NCBI RefSeq assembly: GCF_001968835.1
Contig: NZ_MRDE01000026.1
Location: forward strand, 1 to 64,000
Direction of reading: 5' to 3'
Length of the DNA: 64,000 nucleotides
DNA from: Tersicoccus phoenicis
GTDB taxonomy: Bacteria > Actinomycetota > Actinomycetes > Actinomycetales > Micrococcaceae
The notes beneath the pieces are model-generated. The model did not search any database, was not told the DNA's origin, and saw nothing but the letters and a program-made list of their open reading frames with translations. Shown here piece after piece: positions 19,233-27,803 of the stretch; positions within the stretch are counted from its first letter, which is position 1; each line of letters begins with the position of its first letter. The position numbers were made by a program, and so were the translations under genes.

Positions 19233-20104
19233 GCGCCGTCGCCGTGCTGCCCCGTCGGTTGCTCGCCTCCTCCCGGCCCCTGTCCTGGGTCAACACCGCC
19301 TATCCGTTCGCGGCCGCGTATCTGCTCACCGCCGGGCGGATCGACGGGACCGCCGTCGTCGGCACCCTGTTCTTCCTGATCCCCTACAACCTGGCGATGT
19401 ACGGCATCAACGACGTGTTCGACTACGAGAGCGATGCCCGCAACCCCCGCAAGGGCGGGGTGGAGGGTGCCGTCCTCGATCCCGGCGTCCACCGGGCGAC
19501 CCTGTGGGCGGCCGCGCTGACCTGCCTGCCGTTCGTCGTCTACCTGTACGCGGTGTCCGGTCCGGTGGCCGCGCTCGTGCTGACCGTGAGCCTGTTCGCG
19601 GTGCTCGCCTACAGCGCGCCCCGGCTGCGGTTCAAGGAACGGGCGTTCGTCGACTCGCTGACCTCCAGCACCCATTTCGTCTCGCCGGCGGTGTTCGGCC
19701 TGACCGTGGCGCACGCGACCTGGACGCCCTCCCTCGTCGCCCTCGCGCTCGGGTTCTTCTGCTGGGGGGTGGCCAGTCAGGCGTTCGGAGCGGTGCAGGA
19801 CATCGGGCCGGACCGGGAAGCGGGCCTGGGGTCGGTGGCCACGGTGATCGGCGCACGAGCGACGGTGTGGTTCGCGGTCGCGGTGTACGCCGTCGCCGGC
19901 GTCCTGCTGCTGTTCACGACGCCGCCGGGCCCGCTCGCCGCGCTGCTGGCGGTGCCGTACATCGCCAACGTGCTGCGGTTCCGCTCGGTCACGGACGCGA
20001 CGGCGGAGCGCACCAACGCCGGCTGGCACACGTTCCTCTGGTTGAACTACGTGACCGGGTTCCTGGTCACCCTGCTGCTCATCTGGTGGGCGATGACCCG
20101 CTGA
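19229..20104 (+). CDS. crtEb: Lycopene elongase (UbiA-type prenyltransferase)
   Basis: 291-aa integral-membrane prenyltransferase that adds C5 units to lycopene, giving C45/C50 carotenoids. UbiA hallmarks are NLAMYGINDVFDYESDARNP (NDxxDxxxD, prenyl diphosphate binding) and QDIGPDREAGLGSVATVIG for the second Asp motif; about eight helices. With crtE, B, I, Ye and Yf it completes a C50 pathway in the same order as the Corynebacterium decaprenoxanthin genes. Last gene of the operon, convergent with a DUF6328 gene. Confidence 0.9.
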   Translation: MSAVAVLPRRLLASSRPLSWVNTAYPFAAAYLLTAGRIDGTAVVGTLFFLIPYNLAMYGINDVFDYESDARNPRKGGVEGAVLDPGVHRATLWAAALTCLPFVVYLYAVSGPVAALVLTVSLFAVLAYSAPRLRFKERAFVDSLTSSTHFVSPAVFGLTVAHATWTPSLVALALGFFCWGVASQAFGAVQDIGPDREAGLGSVATVIGARATVWFAVAVYAVAGVLLLFTTPPGPLAALLAVPYIANVLRFRSVTDATAERTNAGWHTFLWLNYVTGFLVTLLLIWWAMTR

Positions 20105-20127
20105 CCGCGTCGGCTCGGCCGGCCACG

Positions 20128-20649
20128 TCACCCGTCATCGGCACCCTCCCGTTCCGCGTACCGGCCCACCACCAGGGGGTACACCAGTAGGATCAGCGCC
20201 AGCACGACGGCGAGGGCGCCACCGGCGACCCAGCCGGCGACCGGCCCGATCACCACGTGCACGATGAAGGTCAGGCAACCGGTGAGCATCAGCGCGATGC
20301 CGCCGACCATGACCTTGATCAGCGTGTCCGCGTTGGTCACCAGCAGCATCTTGTGGTGCCGGCGGAACAGCAGCCGGTGCGGGCTGACCGGGGCGAGCAT
20401 CAGCGCCGTGGTCAGGCAGGCGAGCACCACGAGGCCCAGGTAGAGCACCAGCCCGGTGCGATCGAGCGAGCTGAAACGCTGCTGGAACGGCAGCGTCAGC
20501 AAGAACCCGGTGATGATCTGCACCCCGATCTGCATCACCCGGATCTCCTGCAGCAGGTCTCCCCAGTTCCGGTCCGCCCGCTGATCGGCGGTCTCCGTGC
20601 GGCCGGAATCGCCCTGTGGTGCCGGTGCGGTGCCGGGAACGTGAGACAC
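20128..20649 (-). CDS. DUF6328-type integral membrane protein
   Basis: 173-aa protein with a soluble N-terminal stretch and four hydrophobic helices. NWGDLLQEIRVMQIGVQIIT then FLLTLPFQQRFSSL and LMLAPVSPHRLLFRRHHK match a family of actinobacterial and cyanobacterial membrane proteins of unknown function. GTG 20649 is chosen because GAGGAG lies 5 nt before it; an in-frame ATG at 20688 has no ribosome site. Divergent from the rhodanese gene. Confidence 0.75.
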   Translation of the reverse strand: MSHVPGTAPAPQGDSGRTETADQRADRNWGDLLQEIRVMQIGVQIITGFLLTLPFQQRFSSLDRTGLVLYLGLVVLACLTTALMLAPVSPHRLLFRRHHKMLLVTNADTLIKVMVGGIALMLTGCLTFIVHVVIGPVAGWVAGGALAVVLALILLVYPLVVGRYAEREGADDG

Positions 20650-20747
20650 GGGTGCTCCTCGTGGCTGGTCGGACGATGGACCCAGCATCCATTGTCCCGC
20701 GTCGCTGAGACCGGCAACGCCGGTGCACGGTGGACTAGGCTGTGCTC

Positions 20748-21074
20748 GTGGATTCCCTGCCGAGCGTCACGGTCGACGCGATCACCGACCAGACCACCGT
20801 GCTCGACGTGCGCGAGGACGACGAGTGGGAGGCCGGCCACATCGCCGGCGCTGCGCACATCCCGCTCGGTGACGTCATGGCGCGTTACGGCGAGCTGCCC
20901 GCCGACGAGGAGATCCACGTCATCTGCCGCACCGGCGGCCGGTCGGCGCGGGTGACGGCATGGCTGAACCAGAACGGGTTCGACGCCGTCAACGTCTCCG
21001 GCGGCATGGGCGCGTGGATGGACGCCGAACGGGACATGGTCTCCGAGACCGGGAACGAGCCGTTCGTCAAGTGA
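20748..21074 (+). CDS. Single-domain rhodanese-like protein
   Basis: 108-aa sulfurtransferase-fold protein. VLDVREDDEWEAGHIAGAAH is the N-terminal rhodanese signature and the active-site loop is VICRTGGRSARVT, with the catalytic Cys present, so persulfide transfer is possible. GTG 20748 lies 6 nt after a TAGGCT -10 box (leaderless type); a GTG two codons earlier would sit inside that spacer. Overlaps pheA by 4 bp, so the two are co-expressed, although no metabolic link is known. Confidence 0.87.
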   Translation: MDSLPSVTVDAITDQTTVLDVREDDEWEAGHIAGAAHIPLGDVMARYGELPADEEIHVICRTGGRSARVTAWLNQNGFDAVNVSGGMGAWMDAERDMVSETGNEPFVK

Positions 21075-22042
21075 GCCCGGACGGAGCGAGTGGGGAGACC
21101 TACGCCTACCTCGGTCCCGAGCTGACCTTCACCGAGTCGGCGCTGCTGACCGTGCCCGGGGCCGCCGAGGCCCGCCGCGTGCCCGCCACGAGCGTCAACG
21201 CCGCGCTGCAATTGGTGCTCGACGGCGAGGTCGGCGCGGCCATGGTGCCGATCGAGAACTCCGTGGAGGGTGGCGTCACCGCGACCCTGGACGCCATCGC
21301 CGTCAGCGAGGAGCTGCGGATCATCCGGGAGGTCGTCGTCCCGGTCCGGTTCAACCTGCTCGCCCGACCGGGTACCCGGCTCGAGGACGTCCGCGTCGTC
21401 GCGACCCACAGCCACGCGATCGCGCAGTGCCGCGGCTGGGTGGACGAGCACCTGCCCGACGTCGAGTACCTGCCGTCGAGTTCGACGGCGGCCGCCGGCG
21501 TCGCCCTGACCGGACCGGGGCCGTGGCCCTGGGACGCGGCGATCTGCGCCCCCGTCGTCGGAGAGCGGTACGGCCTGACGGTGCTGGCGGCGGACATCGG
21601 GGACCGGTCCGGCGCGGTGACCCGGTTCGTGCTGGTCAGCCGTCCGCGGCCCCTGCCGCCGCGGACGGGTTCGGACAAGACCACGATCGTCGTGCCGCTG
21701 CCGGACGATCACCCCGGCGCCCTGATGGAGATCCTCGAGCAGTTCGCCACCCGCGGAGTGAACCTGTCCCGGATCGAGTCGCGGCCCACCGGCGCCTACC
21801 TGGGCGACTACTTCTTCAGCATCGACGCCGAGGGGCACCTGGAGGATGCGCGGGTGGCCGACGCGCTCGCCGGGCTGCACCGGATCAGTCCCGCCACCCG
21901 GTTCCTCGGGTCCTACCCGCGCGCCGACGAGAGCGTCCCGTCCGTGGCGCGCCACCATCGGGATCAGGCTTTCGAGGAGGCGTTCCGGTGGGTGCGGTCG
22001 CTGGCCCGCCGCACGGGCGACGGCGACCCGCCGCGGCGGTGA
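21071..22042 (+). CDS. pheA: Prephenate dehydratase
   Basis: Converts prephenate to phenylpyruvate in phenylalanine synthesis. 323 aa. The catalytic domain starts YLGPELTFTE and contains VPIENSVEGGVTATLDA and THSHAIAQCRGW. The C-terminal ACT domain (from about residue 205) carries VNLSRIESRPTGAYLGDYFF, the Phe-binding ESRP motif that gives feedback inhibition. GTG 21071 overlaps the rhodanese stop codon. Monofunctional: no chorismate mutase domain. Confidence 0.95.
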   Translation: MSPDGASGETYAYLGPELTFTESALLTVPGAAEARRVPATSVNAALQLVLDGEVGAAMVPIENSVEGGVTATLDAIAVSEELRIIREVVVPVRFNLLARPGTRLEDVRVVATHSHAIAQCRGWVDEHLPDVEYLPSSSTAAAGVALTGPGPWPWDAAICAPVVGERYGLTVLAADIGDRSGAVTRFVLVSRPRPLPPRTGSDKTTIVVPLPDDHPGALMEILEQFATRGVNLSRIESRPTGAYLGDYFFSIDAEGHLEDARVADALAGLHRISPATRFLGSYPRADESVPSVARHHRDQAFEEAFRWVRSLARRTGDGDPPRR

Positions 22043-22205
22043 CGTGCGCCTCGGTGACGGGCCGGTGAGGCCGTGCTACCGGTTCGGGGACGGCGTCGGC
22101 TTGGGCACTCGGCCCGTCGCGGCATAGGCTGGTCGGTCCCCGGCCGTGCGAGCACGGCGCGTCAGTGACAGAACCGCGGTGAAGGCCGCGAGTGAGGAGC
22201 CCAGC

Positions 22206-22430
22206 ATGGTGAACGAGATCCCGGACCGGTCCGACGACGGTCAGATCGTCAACCCGGAACTGCAGTACGAGCCGAACGCTTCCGGGACGGACGACGACAT
22301 CGCCCGCGACGAGGCCGACGAGGCGAACGACATGCGCTTCGCCGAGGAGGAGGAGGCCATCGCCCGCCAGGCGCGCGGCGAGGACGAGCCCCAGATCTCC
22401 GAGGGCGCCAAGGACATCGCCGGCGACTGA
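22206..22430 (+). CDS. Small acidic protein of unknown function
   Basis: 74 aa, rich in Asp and Glu, without hydrophobic segments or Cys. I do not recognise a family. ATG 22206 has a strong GAGGAG site 5-10 nt upstream, and a TAGGCT -10-like box occurs at about 22125, so it is probably a real, separately transcribed gene. Convergent with the lipid-kinase-family gene 15 bp away. Confidence 0.7.
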   Translation: MVNEIPDRSDDGQIVNPELQYEPNASGTDDDIARDEADEANDMRFAEEEEAIARQARGEDEPQISEGAKDIAGD

Positions 22431-22445
22431 CGGTTCCCGGGTGGC

Positions 22446-23537
22446 TCAGGCGGGGTGGCTGAGCTGCTTCTCCATCTTCGGTGGCAGCACCCGCACCGTC
22501 AGGGCGCCCGGGTTGACCGTGACCCGCATGGCGACGGCGTCGCCCGTCTCGTCGCCGTCCACCTGGGTCATCAGCGCGTCCTCGGTGCGGATGTCGGCGT
22601 CCCGCGTGTCGTAGTAACGGATGGCCGGCAGCGAGCGGCGGTGCTTGAACACCACCTTGCCCAGCACGGCGAACCACTCCAGGAGGTTCCGCGGCGCCAT
22701 GATGACGACGTTGAGGTTCCCGTCGTCGATCACGGCGTCGGGAATGAAGTCGATGCCGCCGGGCAGCAACCCGCAGTTGGCCACCAGCACGCTGCGCATC
22801 CGGAACCGCTTTCGCCCCCGCGCGTCGAGGTCCATCTCCACCGGACGCCGGCGCCCGATCAGCTTCCGGACGCCGGCCTCCCCGTACGCCAGCCAGCTGA
22901 TCTTCGACTTCAGGTCGTCCCGGGTGCCGGCGATCACCTCCGCGTCGAACCCGATGCCGGCCATCACCAGGCCGGTGTGTTCGACGGTCGACCCGTCCGC
23001 TCGCTCCAGCCGGACGGTGGACGTGTCGATCGCGCGGTGCTCGCCGAAGATCGCGGCCTCGACGTTGCCGACGAAGTCGTCGGGGTCGATGTCGAGGTTG
23101 CGCGCCAACAGGTTGCCCGTGCCCAACGGCACGATGCCCAACGGGACGGCGCTGCCCGCCAGCGCGTGTGCCACCATCCGGATCGTTCCGTCGCCGCCGC
23201 CGGCGATGACGACGTCGGGATCGCTCCCCAGCGCGTCGTGCGTCATCTGGATGCCCGCATCCTCCACGGTCGTCTCGAAGAACGACGGATCCTCCCAGCC
23301 CTGCTCCCGGCAGATCAGGGTGATGCGGCTGCGCGCCTCATCGGCGTTGCCCTTGATCGGGTTGATCACCACCGCCACCCGCTGGGTGCCTTCGTGACGC
23401 GGGGTGGTGCTGCCATTCACTGCGGACCGGGTGTGTCGTTGTCGGACCGTCTGCACAGAGGACAGTCCGGCCACGCGGGTGTTGCCGGTCAGGGAAGCGA
23501 CGGCACGCGCGACGAGCGGCACCCGGGTCTCGGTCAT
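22446..23537 (-). CDS. Diacylglycerol kinase-family lipid kinase
   Basis: 363-aa DagK/YegS-type kinase that phosphorylates a lipid using ATP. Motifs are RVAVVINPIKGNADEARSRI, the nucleotide-binding VVIAGGGDGTIRMVAHALAG and PLGIVPLGTGNLLARNLDI, with GLVMAGIGFDAEV further on. The first 50 residues precede the catalytic domain and are poorly conserved. ATG 23537 has TAGCAT 6 nt upstream (leaderless type). The lipid substrate is unknown; mycobacterial relatives act in phospholipid and glycolipid metabolism. Confidence 0.9.
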   Translation of the reverse strand: MTETRVPLVARAVASLTGNTRVAGLSSVQTVRQRHTRSAVNGSTTPRHEGTQRVAVVINPIKGNADEARSRITLICREQGWEDPSFFETTVEDAGIQMTHDALGSDPDVVIAGGGDGTIRMVAHALAGSAVPLGIVPLGTGNLLARNLDIDPDDFVGNVEAAIFGEHRAIDTSTVRLERADGSTVEHTGLVMAGIGFDAEVIAGTRDDLKSKISWLAYGEAGVRKLIGRRRPVEMDLDARGRKRFRMRSVLVANCGLLPGGIDFIPDAVIDDGNLNVVIMAPRNLLEWFAVLGKVVFKHRRSLPAIRYYDTRDADIRTEDALMTQVDGDETGDAVAMRVTVNPGALTVRVLPPKMEKQLSHPA

Positions 23538-23610
23538 GGGGCCATGCTATCCGCGCGGCGCGATGGGCCCGCGGTCGAAGGGTTGCGCCCGGACCGCGCT
23601 GAACCGGCTC

Positions 23611-24513
23611 CTACTGGACCGTCCGGTGCAGCCGCACCGCGTTGCGCATCGCCATGGCGACCGTCATCGGCCCCACCCGCGGGATGAACGCGCCGGCCGT
23701 GCGGGTGATGTCGTCCGCAAAGTTGCGGAACTGGGAGAAGTTGGCGCAGATGGCGCCTGGCTTGATCTCGTCCGGACCGATCGGGTCGAAGTCGCGGGAC
23801 GGCACCCCGGTGACGACGACGTCGGCCCGGGTCAGGGCCTCGTGCCGGCTGATCGAGGTCGGCTGGATGACGTGGGACTGCCGTCCGATCGCCGGGACGA
23901 ACCGGAGGGCGCCGTCGATGTCGATCGAGATCACCTCGGCGCCGTCGTTGGCCAGCATCGCCGACAGGGGTCGGCCCACGATCTCGGACCGGTTGATCAC
24001 GCACGCCGTGACGCCCTGCAGTGGGGCGTCCGTTCCCGTCCCGGCCAGGCCGGCGCGCAGCAGCAGTTTGAGCAGGGCCAGCGGGGTGCACGGCAGGATC
24101 GCCGGCCGGGTGCGGCCCTCGTCGAGATACCGGCGGTTCTCGTAGAGGTACCGGCTCCAGAAGGAGTGCATCCCCTCGACGTCCTTGCGCGGGTCCACCA
24201 GCTCGCGCAGCCAGCGGTCACCGTCGGGGCCGAGCAGCGGGTAGTAGAGGAAGACGCCGTGCGCTTCCGGGTCCGCGTTCGCGTCGCCGATCGCCCGCTC
24301 GGCGTCCGCGGGGTCCACCAGGCGCAGGTCGAAGTCGATTCCCACGGACTCGCAGCCGCGCCGGGTGTACTCCGCGTAGGTCGCGGCCGGCCCGGTCGGC
24401 TCGGCGAGCAGACCGACGATCCGCACCCGGTGGTCCAGGTCGGCCAGTTCCGCGCGGATCCGGGCCCGGTAGTCCGCCGCGAGCTCCGCCGGGTCGATGA
24501 CGGTCGCGTTCAC
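23611..24513 (-). CDS. Mtd1-type methylenetetrahydrofolate dehydrogenase (predicted monofunctional, NAD-dependent)
   Basis: 300-aa folate enzyme oxidising 5,10-methylene-THF to methenyl-THF. It resembles fungal Mtd1 far more than bacterial FolD: RYLDEGRTRPAILPCTPLAL, VINRSEIVGRPLSAMLANDG and ADVVVTGVPS match the yeast protein as I recall it. In FolD a YxxxK motif supplies the cyclohydrolase Lys; here it is Tyr46-AEY-Thr50, and the FolD Gln of VQLPLP is a Tyr (FLYYPLL). Loss of both predicts that it cannot hydrolyse methenyl-THF. GTG 24513 overlaps an FchA-type cyclohydrolase gene, which would do that step. Confidence 0.85.
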   Translation of the reverse strand: MNATVIDPAELAADYRARIRAELADLDHRVRIVGLLAEPTGPAATYAEYTRRGCESVGIDFDLRLVDPADAERAIGDANADPEAHGVFLYYPLLGPDGDRWLRELVDPRKDVEGMHSFWSRYLYENRRYLDEGRTRPAILPCTPLALLKLLLRAGLAGTGTDAPLQGVTACVINRSEIVGRPLSAMLANDGAEVISIDIDGALRFVPAIGRQSHVIQPTSISRHEALTRADVVVTGVPSRDFDPIGPDEIKPGAICANFSQFRNFADDITRTAGAFIPRVGPMTVAMAMRNAVRLHRTVQ

Positions 24514-25223
24514 CGCGGTCCCTGCGGCCCGGTGGGTCGGTGGGAGAGCGCGGGACGCAGCCGCCCGTGCGCGGCCTCGAGCCGATCCAGCGCCGCGTCC
24601 CGACGGGCGGTGAACGCCGCGCGCGGTTCCGCGGCCAGGCCGGCCAGGTTGATCTCGACGGTGTGCAGGGCGGCGTGGAACGCGCCGGCCAGGATCTCCA
24701 CCCCGGCCAGCACGTCGCTGCGTACCTGGTCGATGACCCGGTCGACGACCGTGCCGGCGAACTCCACGGTCTCCGTGATGGTCTCCGCCAACCGCAGCGG
24801 CACCTCCGTCGCGGCGGCGCCGGCCTCGGCCACCGCACGATCGCGGTCCCGCGCGGCCGCCGCGCCCTCCCGGGGCATCCGGTAGGCCCGCATCAGCGTC
24901 TCGAAGGCGACGACGTCGGCCGCGGCCGCGTCGGCCAGGGCGTCGGCGAGGGCCCGGCCGCGGCGGGCGTCGCCGTCCCAGTCGTGCCGGGGGGAGTGGT
25001 CCGGGTCCGTAGCGGCGCGGGCGGCCTTGCGAGCGGAGATGTGCACCGCCATCTGGACGAGGCCCGCACCGAGCGCCGCCGTGACCGAGGCGACGGATCC
25101 GCCGCCGGGCGTCGGGGTGGGGCCGGCCGTGCGGCGACGGAACTCGGCCAGCGGCAGGGCCCACAGGTCGTCGTGGTCGTCAGGGCTGGGGGACGCGCCA
25201 AGGGCAGCGGAGTGATCGGCCAT
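24510..25223 (-). CDS. Cyclodeaminase/methenyltetrahydrofolate cyclohydrolase family protein (FchA-like)
   Basis: 237-aa all-helical protein of the FTCD C-terminal domain family, which includes FchA methenyl-THF cyclohydrolase and formimino-THF cyclodeaminase. The N-terminal GPTPTPGGGSVASVTAALGA loop is the family signature, and a folate-site region MRAYRMPRE follows. There is no formiminotransferase domain or hut gene nearby. It overlaps the Mtd1-type dehydrogenase by 4 bp, which argues for the cyclohydrolase role. ATG 25223 lies 7 nt after TACGAT (leaderless); the ATG three codons earlier would overlap that box. Confidence 0.85.
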   Translation of the reverse strand: MADHSAALGASPSPDDHDDLWALPLAEFRRRTAGPTPTPGGGSVASVTAALGAGLVQMAVHISARKAARAATDPDHSPRHDWDGDARRGRALADALADAAAADVVAFETLMRAYRMPREGAAAARDRDRAVAEAGAAATEVPLRLAETITETVEFAGTVVDRVIDQVRSDVLAGVEILAGAFHAALHTVEINLAGLAAEPRAAFTARRDAALDRLEAAHGRLRPALSHRPTGPQGPR

Positions 25224-25441
25224 CGGCACCATCGTAGGGGAGCCGTCCCGGGTGGGTCACCGGAAAACGAACCGGCGACCGGCGATTGGACACGTCATGC
25301 ATCCGTCAGCGACGACCTCGCGGACGCCGACGACCAGATCCGGTCCGAGGGGGTCAGGACGAGCCTGAGTGCGGACGAATTGCGCCCGCTGGCACAGCGG
25401 TCTCGAGCTACGAGTCGTCGACGCGACAGACAAGATACGCT

Positions 25442-25471
25442 TTGACGCTTGCAATAAGCGCAAGGTAACCT
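25442..25471 (+). promoter_or_regulatory. Promoter and operator of the nucleotidyltransferase antitoxin gene
   Basis: TTGACG (25442-25447), 18-nt spacer and TAACCT (25466-25471) place transcription at about the ATG at 25479. The spacer holds overlapping inverted repeats, CTTGC/GCAAG (25448-25464) and GCTT/AAGC (25447-25459), as expected for autoregulation by the encoded HTH protein. Base composition here is distinctly less GC-rich than the surroundings. The remaining upstream bases, 25224-25441, show nothing recognisable. Confidence 0.65.
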
Positions 25472-25478
25472 ACGTTTT

Positions 25479-26072
25479 ATGAAACCGTCGGTGCCGGCGC
25501 TGACTCCGATCCTGAGGTCGGACACCCAGGGTCGACTTCTGGCGGAGCTCTACGTCAATCCCGACGAGGAGTATACGGCGACCGAGCTGGCCCGCCGAGC
25601 GGAGACCACCCTGCCGACCGCCTCGCGTGAGCTGAGCCGCATGGTCGACGCCGGCTTTCTGCTCGCTCGCGTCTCCGGCCGCAATCGCTACTTGCGAGTC
25701 AACGAGCAACACCCGCTCTACCGGCCGGTGTCGGAGATCGTCCGCTACGCCTACGGTCCGATCGCGGTCCTTGGGCCTCTCTTGGCGGCGGTGCCGGGCG
25801 TGGACGAAGCCTACGTCTATGGTTCCTGGGCGGCGCGACTCTCCGGCGAATCGGGCCCGAACCCGGAGGACATCGACGTGCTCGTCGTCGGCGACGCGGT
25901 CGACTTCACCGCGCTGGACGACGCCGCCGAGGTCGCCCGGGAGGCGCTCGGCCGCGAGGTGAATCCGCGCCCCGTGTCTCGTCGCGCATGGCGGGACCGC
26001 GACGACCTGTTCCTGCGCCACCTGCACGAGCGCCCCCTGGTCGCGATCCCCATCAAGGCGGGCACGTCGTGA
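25479..26072 (+). CDS. Winged-helix/MNT nucleotidyltransferase fusion, HEPN-module antitoxin type
   Basis: 197 aa. Residues 1-75 are a winged helix (YTATELARRAETTLPTASRE, then VSGRNRYLRVNEQHP). Residues 100-150 are a minimal nucleotidyltransferase with YGSWAARLSG and PEDIDVLVVG (GS...DxD metal site). Such proteins are antitoxins paired with HEPN RNase toxins and can act by adding AMP groups to them. The adjacent partner gene is reduced to 41 codons. The ATG lies 7 nt after TAACCT. The gene probably arrived by horizontal transfer (inference from composition and family distribution). Confidence 0.82.
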   Translation: MKPSVPALTPILRSDTQGRLLAELYVNPDEEYTATELARRAETTLPTASRELSRMVDAGFLLARVSGRNRYLRVNEQHPLYRPVSEIVRYAYGPIAVLGPLLAAVPGVDEAYVYGSWAARLSGESGPNPEDIDVLVVGDAVDFTALDDAAEVAREALGREVNPRPVSRRAWRDRDDLFLRHLHERPLVAIPIKAGTS

Positions 26073-26194
26073 TCCGACGCTGGGACCAGGGCCGCGCGGT
26101 CATTGACCGACTGCTCGCCGAGAACCGGCTGCAGCGAGTACCGGCGAATGCCGAGCTCGCGCACTCGTATCTCGACCAGCTCCCCGTCTACTGA
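26069..26194 (+). pseudogene. Truncated HEPN-type toxin partner (41 codons)
   Basis: GTG 26069 overlaps the antitoxin stop (GTGA). The product [20 protein letters not shown] and following residues looks like the N terminus of the HEPN proteins that accompany winged-helix nucleotidyltransferases, which normally run past 100 residues with the RNase motif further on. Here a TGA stops it at codon 42, and no frame downstream resumes the family sequence before serS. I therefore call it a broken gene; a functional micro-peptide cannot be excluded. Confidence 0.6.
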
Positions 26195-26366
26195 TACGCC
26201 CCGGGCCGGTACGCCCGGATCCGCCGCGGCCCCTCCTGGGTGTGCCTGCCCCCCGAGTGGCAAGGTCCCGGAGCCAGGGCAGATCCGCAACCGGGATCGG
26301 CAAGGAGCCGTTCCCGTCCCAGCCCGTGACGGCAACCTCGTGAGTCCGACCCGTAGGATTGGGCCC

Positions 26367-27650
26367 GTGATCGATCTGAACGAGCTCCGGGAGAATCCGC
26401 ACCGTTTCGCCTCGTCGCAGCGCGCACGAGGGGCGGACGAGTCCCTCGTCCAGCGCATGCTCGACGCCGACAGTTCCCGGCGGGCGGCGATCACCTCCTA
26501 CGAGTCCCTGCGTGCCGAGCAGAACGCGTCCGGCAAGCGGGTGGCGAAGGCCTCCGGCGACGAGAAGGCGCAGCTGCTGGTCCAGGTCAAGGAGCTCGCC
26601 GGCCGGGTCAAGGCCGCTCAGGCGGACGCCGACGCCGCGCAGGCCGAGTTGGACGGCCTCGCCCGGACCATGCCCAACGTCGTCGTCGACGGCGTACCGG
26701 CCGGCGGTGAGGAGGACTTCACCGTGCTGCGCGAGGTCGGCGCGGTCCGGGACTTCGCCGCCGAGGGTTTCGAGCCGCGCGACCACCTGACCCTGGGGGA
26801 GGCGCTCGGCGGGATCGACATGGAGCGCGGCGCCAAGGTCTCCGGCTCCCGGTTCTACTTCCTCAAGGGCGCCATCGCCCGGCTCGAGCTGGGCCTGCTG
26901 TCCATGGCGATGGACCAGGCCGCCGCCAACGGCTTCGTCCCGATGATCACGCCGACCCTGGTGCGGCGCGAGACGATGGCCGGCACCGGGTTCGACGTCG
27001 AGCACGACGACGAGATCTACCAGCTGCCCAAGGACGACCTGTACCTGGTCGGCACCTCCGAGGTCGCCATCGCCGGGTACCACGCCGACGAGATCGTCGA
27101 CCTGTCCGGGGGCCCGCTGCGCTACGCCGGCTGGTCCTCCTGCTACCGGCGGGAGGCCGGCTCGCACGGGAAGGACACCCGCGGCATCATCCGGGTCCAC
27201 CAGTTCAACAAGGTGGAGATGTTCACCTACACCACGGTGGAGGACTCCTTCGCCGAGCACGAGCGGCTACTGGCCTGGGAGGAGGAGATGCTCGGCAAGT
27301 GCGAGCTCGCCTACCGGGTGATCGACATCGCCGCCGGCGACCTGGGCCTGTCCGCGGCCCGCAAGTTCGACTGCGAGGCCTGGGTGCCGAGCCAGCAGCG
27401 CTACCGCGAGGTCACCTCGACGTCGAACTGTACGACGTTCCAGGCACGCCGGCTGAGCATCCGGGAGCGGGTCACCGCCGCCGACGGCAGCAAGGCCGGC
27501 ACCCGGATGGTCGCCACCCTGAACGGCACCCTGGCCACCACGCGGTGGATGGTGGCGATCCTCGAGCAGCATCAGCAGGCGGACGGCTCGATCCGCGTCC
27601 CGGAGGCCCTGCGGCCCTACCTGGGTGGGCTGGCCGAACTCCGTCCCTGA
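26367..27650 (+). CDS. serS: Seryl-tRNA synthetase
   Basis: Charges tRNA-Ser in the cytoplasm. 427 aa, class II. Residues 1-110 form the coiled-coil tRNA-binding arm, followed by the catalytic core: [18 protein letters not shown], motif 2 [20 protein letters not shown], and motif 3 near [21 protein letters not shown] 26367 ([13 protein letters not shown] follows) is the family start and lies 7 nt after TAGGAT (leaderless type). The 172 bases upstream, from 26195, hold no gene. Confidence 0.96.
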   Translation: MIDLNELRENPHRFASSQRARGADESLVQRMLDADSSRRAAITSYESLRAEQNASGKRVAKASGDEKAQLLVQVKELAGRVKAAQADADAAQAELDGLARTMPNVVVDGVPAGGEEDFTVLREVGAVRDFAAEGFEPRDHLTLGEALGGIDMERGAKVSGSRFYFLKGAIARLELGLLSMAMDQAAANGFVPMITPTLVRRETMAGTGFDVEHDDEIYQLPKDDLYLVGTSEVAIAGYHADEIVDLSGGPLRYAGWSSCYRREAGSHGKDTRGIIRVHQFNKVEMFTYTTVEDSFAEHERLLAWEEEMLGKCELAYRVIDIAAGDLGLSAARKFDCEAWVPSQQRYREVTSTSNCTTFQARRLSIRERVTAADGSKAGTRMVATLNGTLATTRWMVAILEQHQQADGSIRVPEALRPYLGGLAELRP

Positions 27651-27803
27651 GGTTTCCCTCCCAGCTCACGGGTTCGGGAACTCGCGGTGCCTCGCCCGTC
27701 GTCGGCCGGACCGGTGCTGACCGCCGGACTGTTCACCCGGGCGTCACCTGACCGTTCCGGCCGCGCCCTGTCGACGGTCGGGGCGGCGTGGCAGGATCGG
27801 AAG

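Noticed and set aside
23611-24513. Ordinary bifunctional FolD
   Set aside because: The catalytic Lys and Gln needed for cyclohydrolase activity are replaced, and the internal segments match the Mtd1 type.
25224-25441. Possible gene remnant upstream of the nucleotidyltransferase gene
   Set aside because: Short frames on both strands give no recognisable protein segment and no ribosome site; left as intergenic.
26195-26366. Possible tRNA or HEPN continuation before serS
   Set aside because: No cloverleaf-compatible pattern or CCA end was found, and none of the three plus-strand frames resumes HEPN-like sequence.
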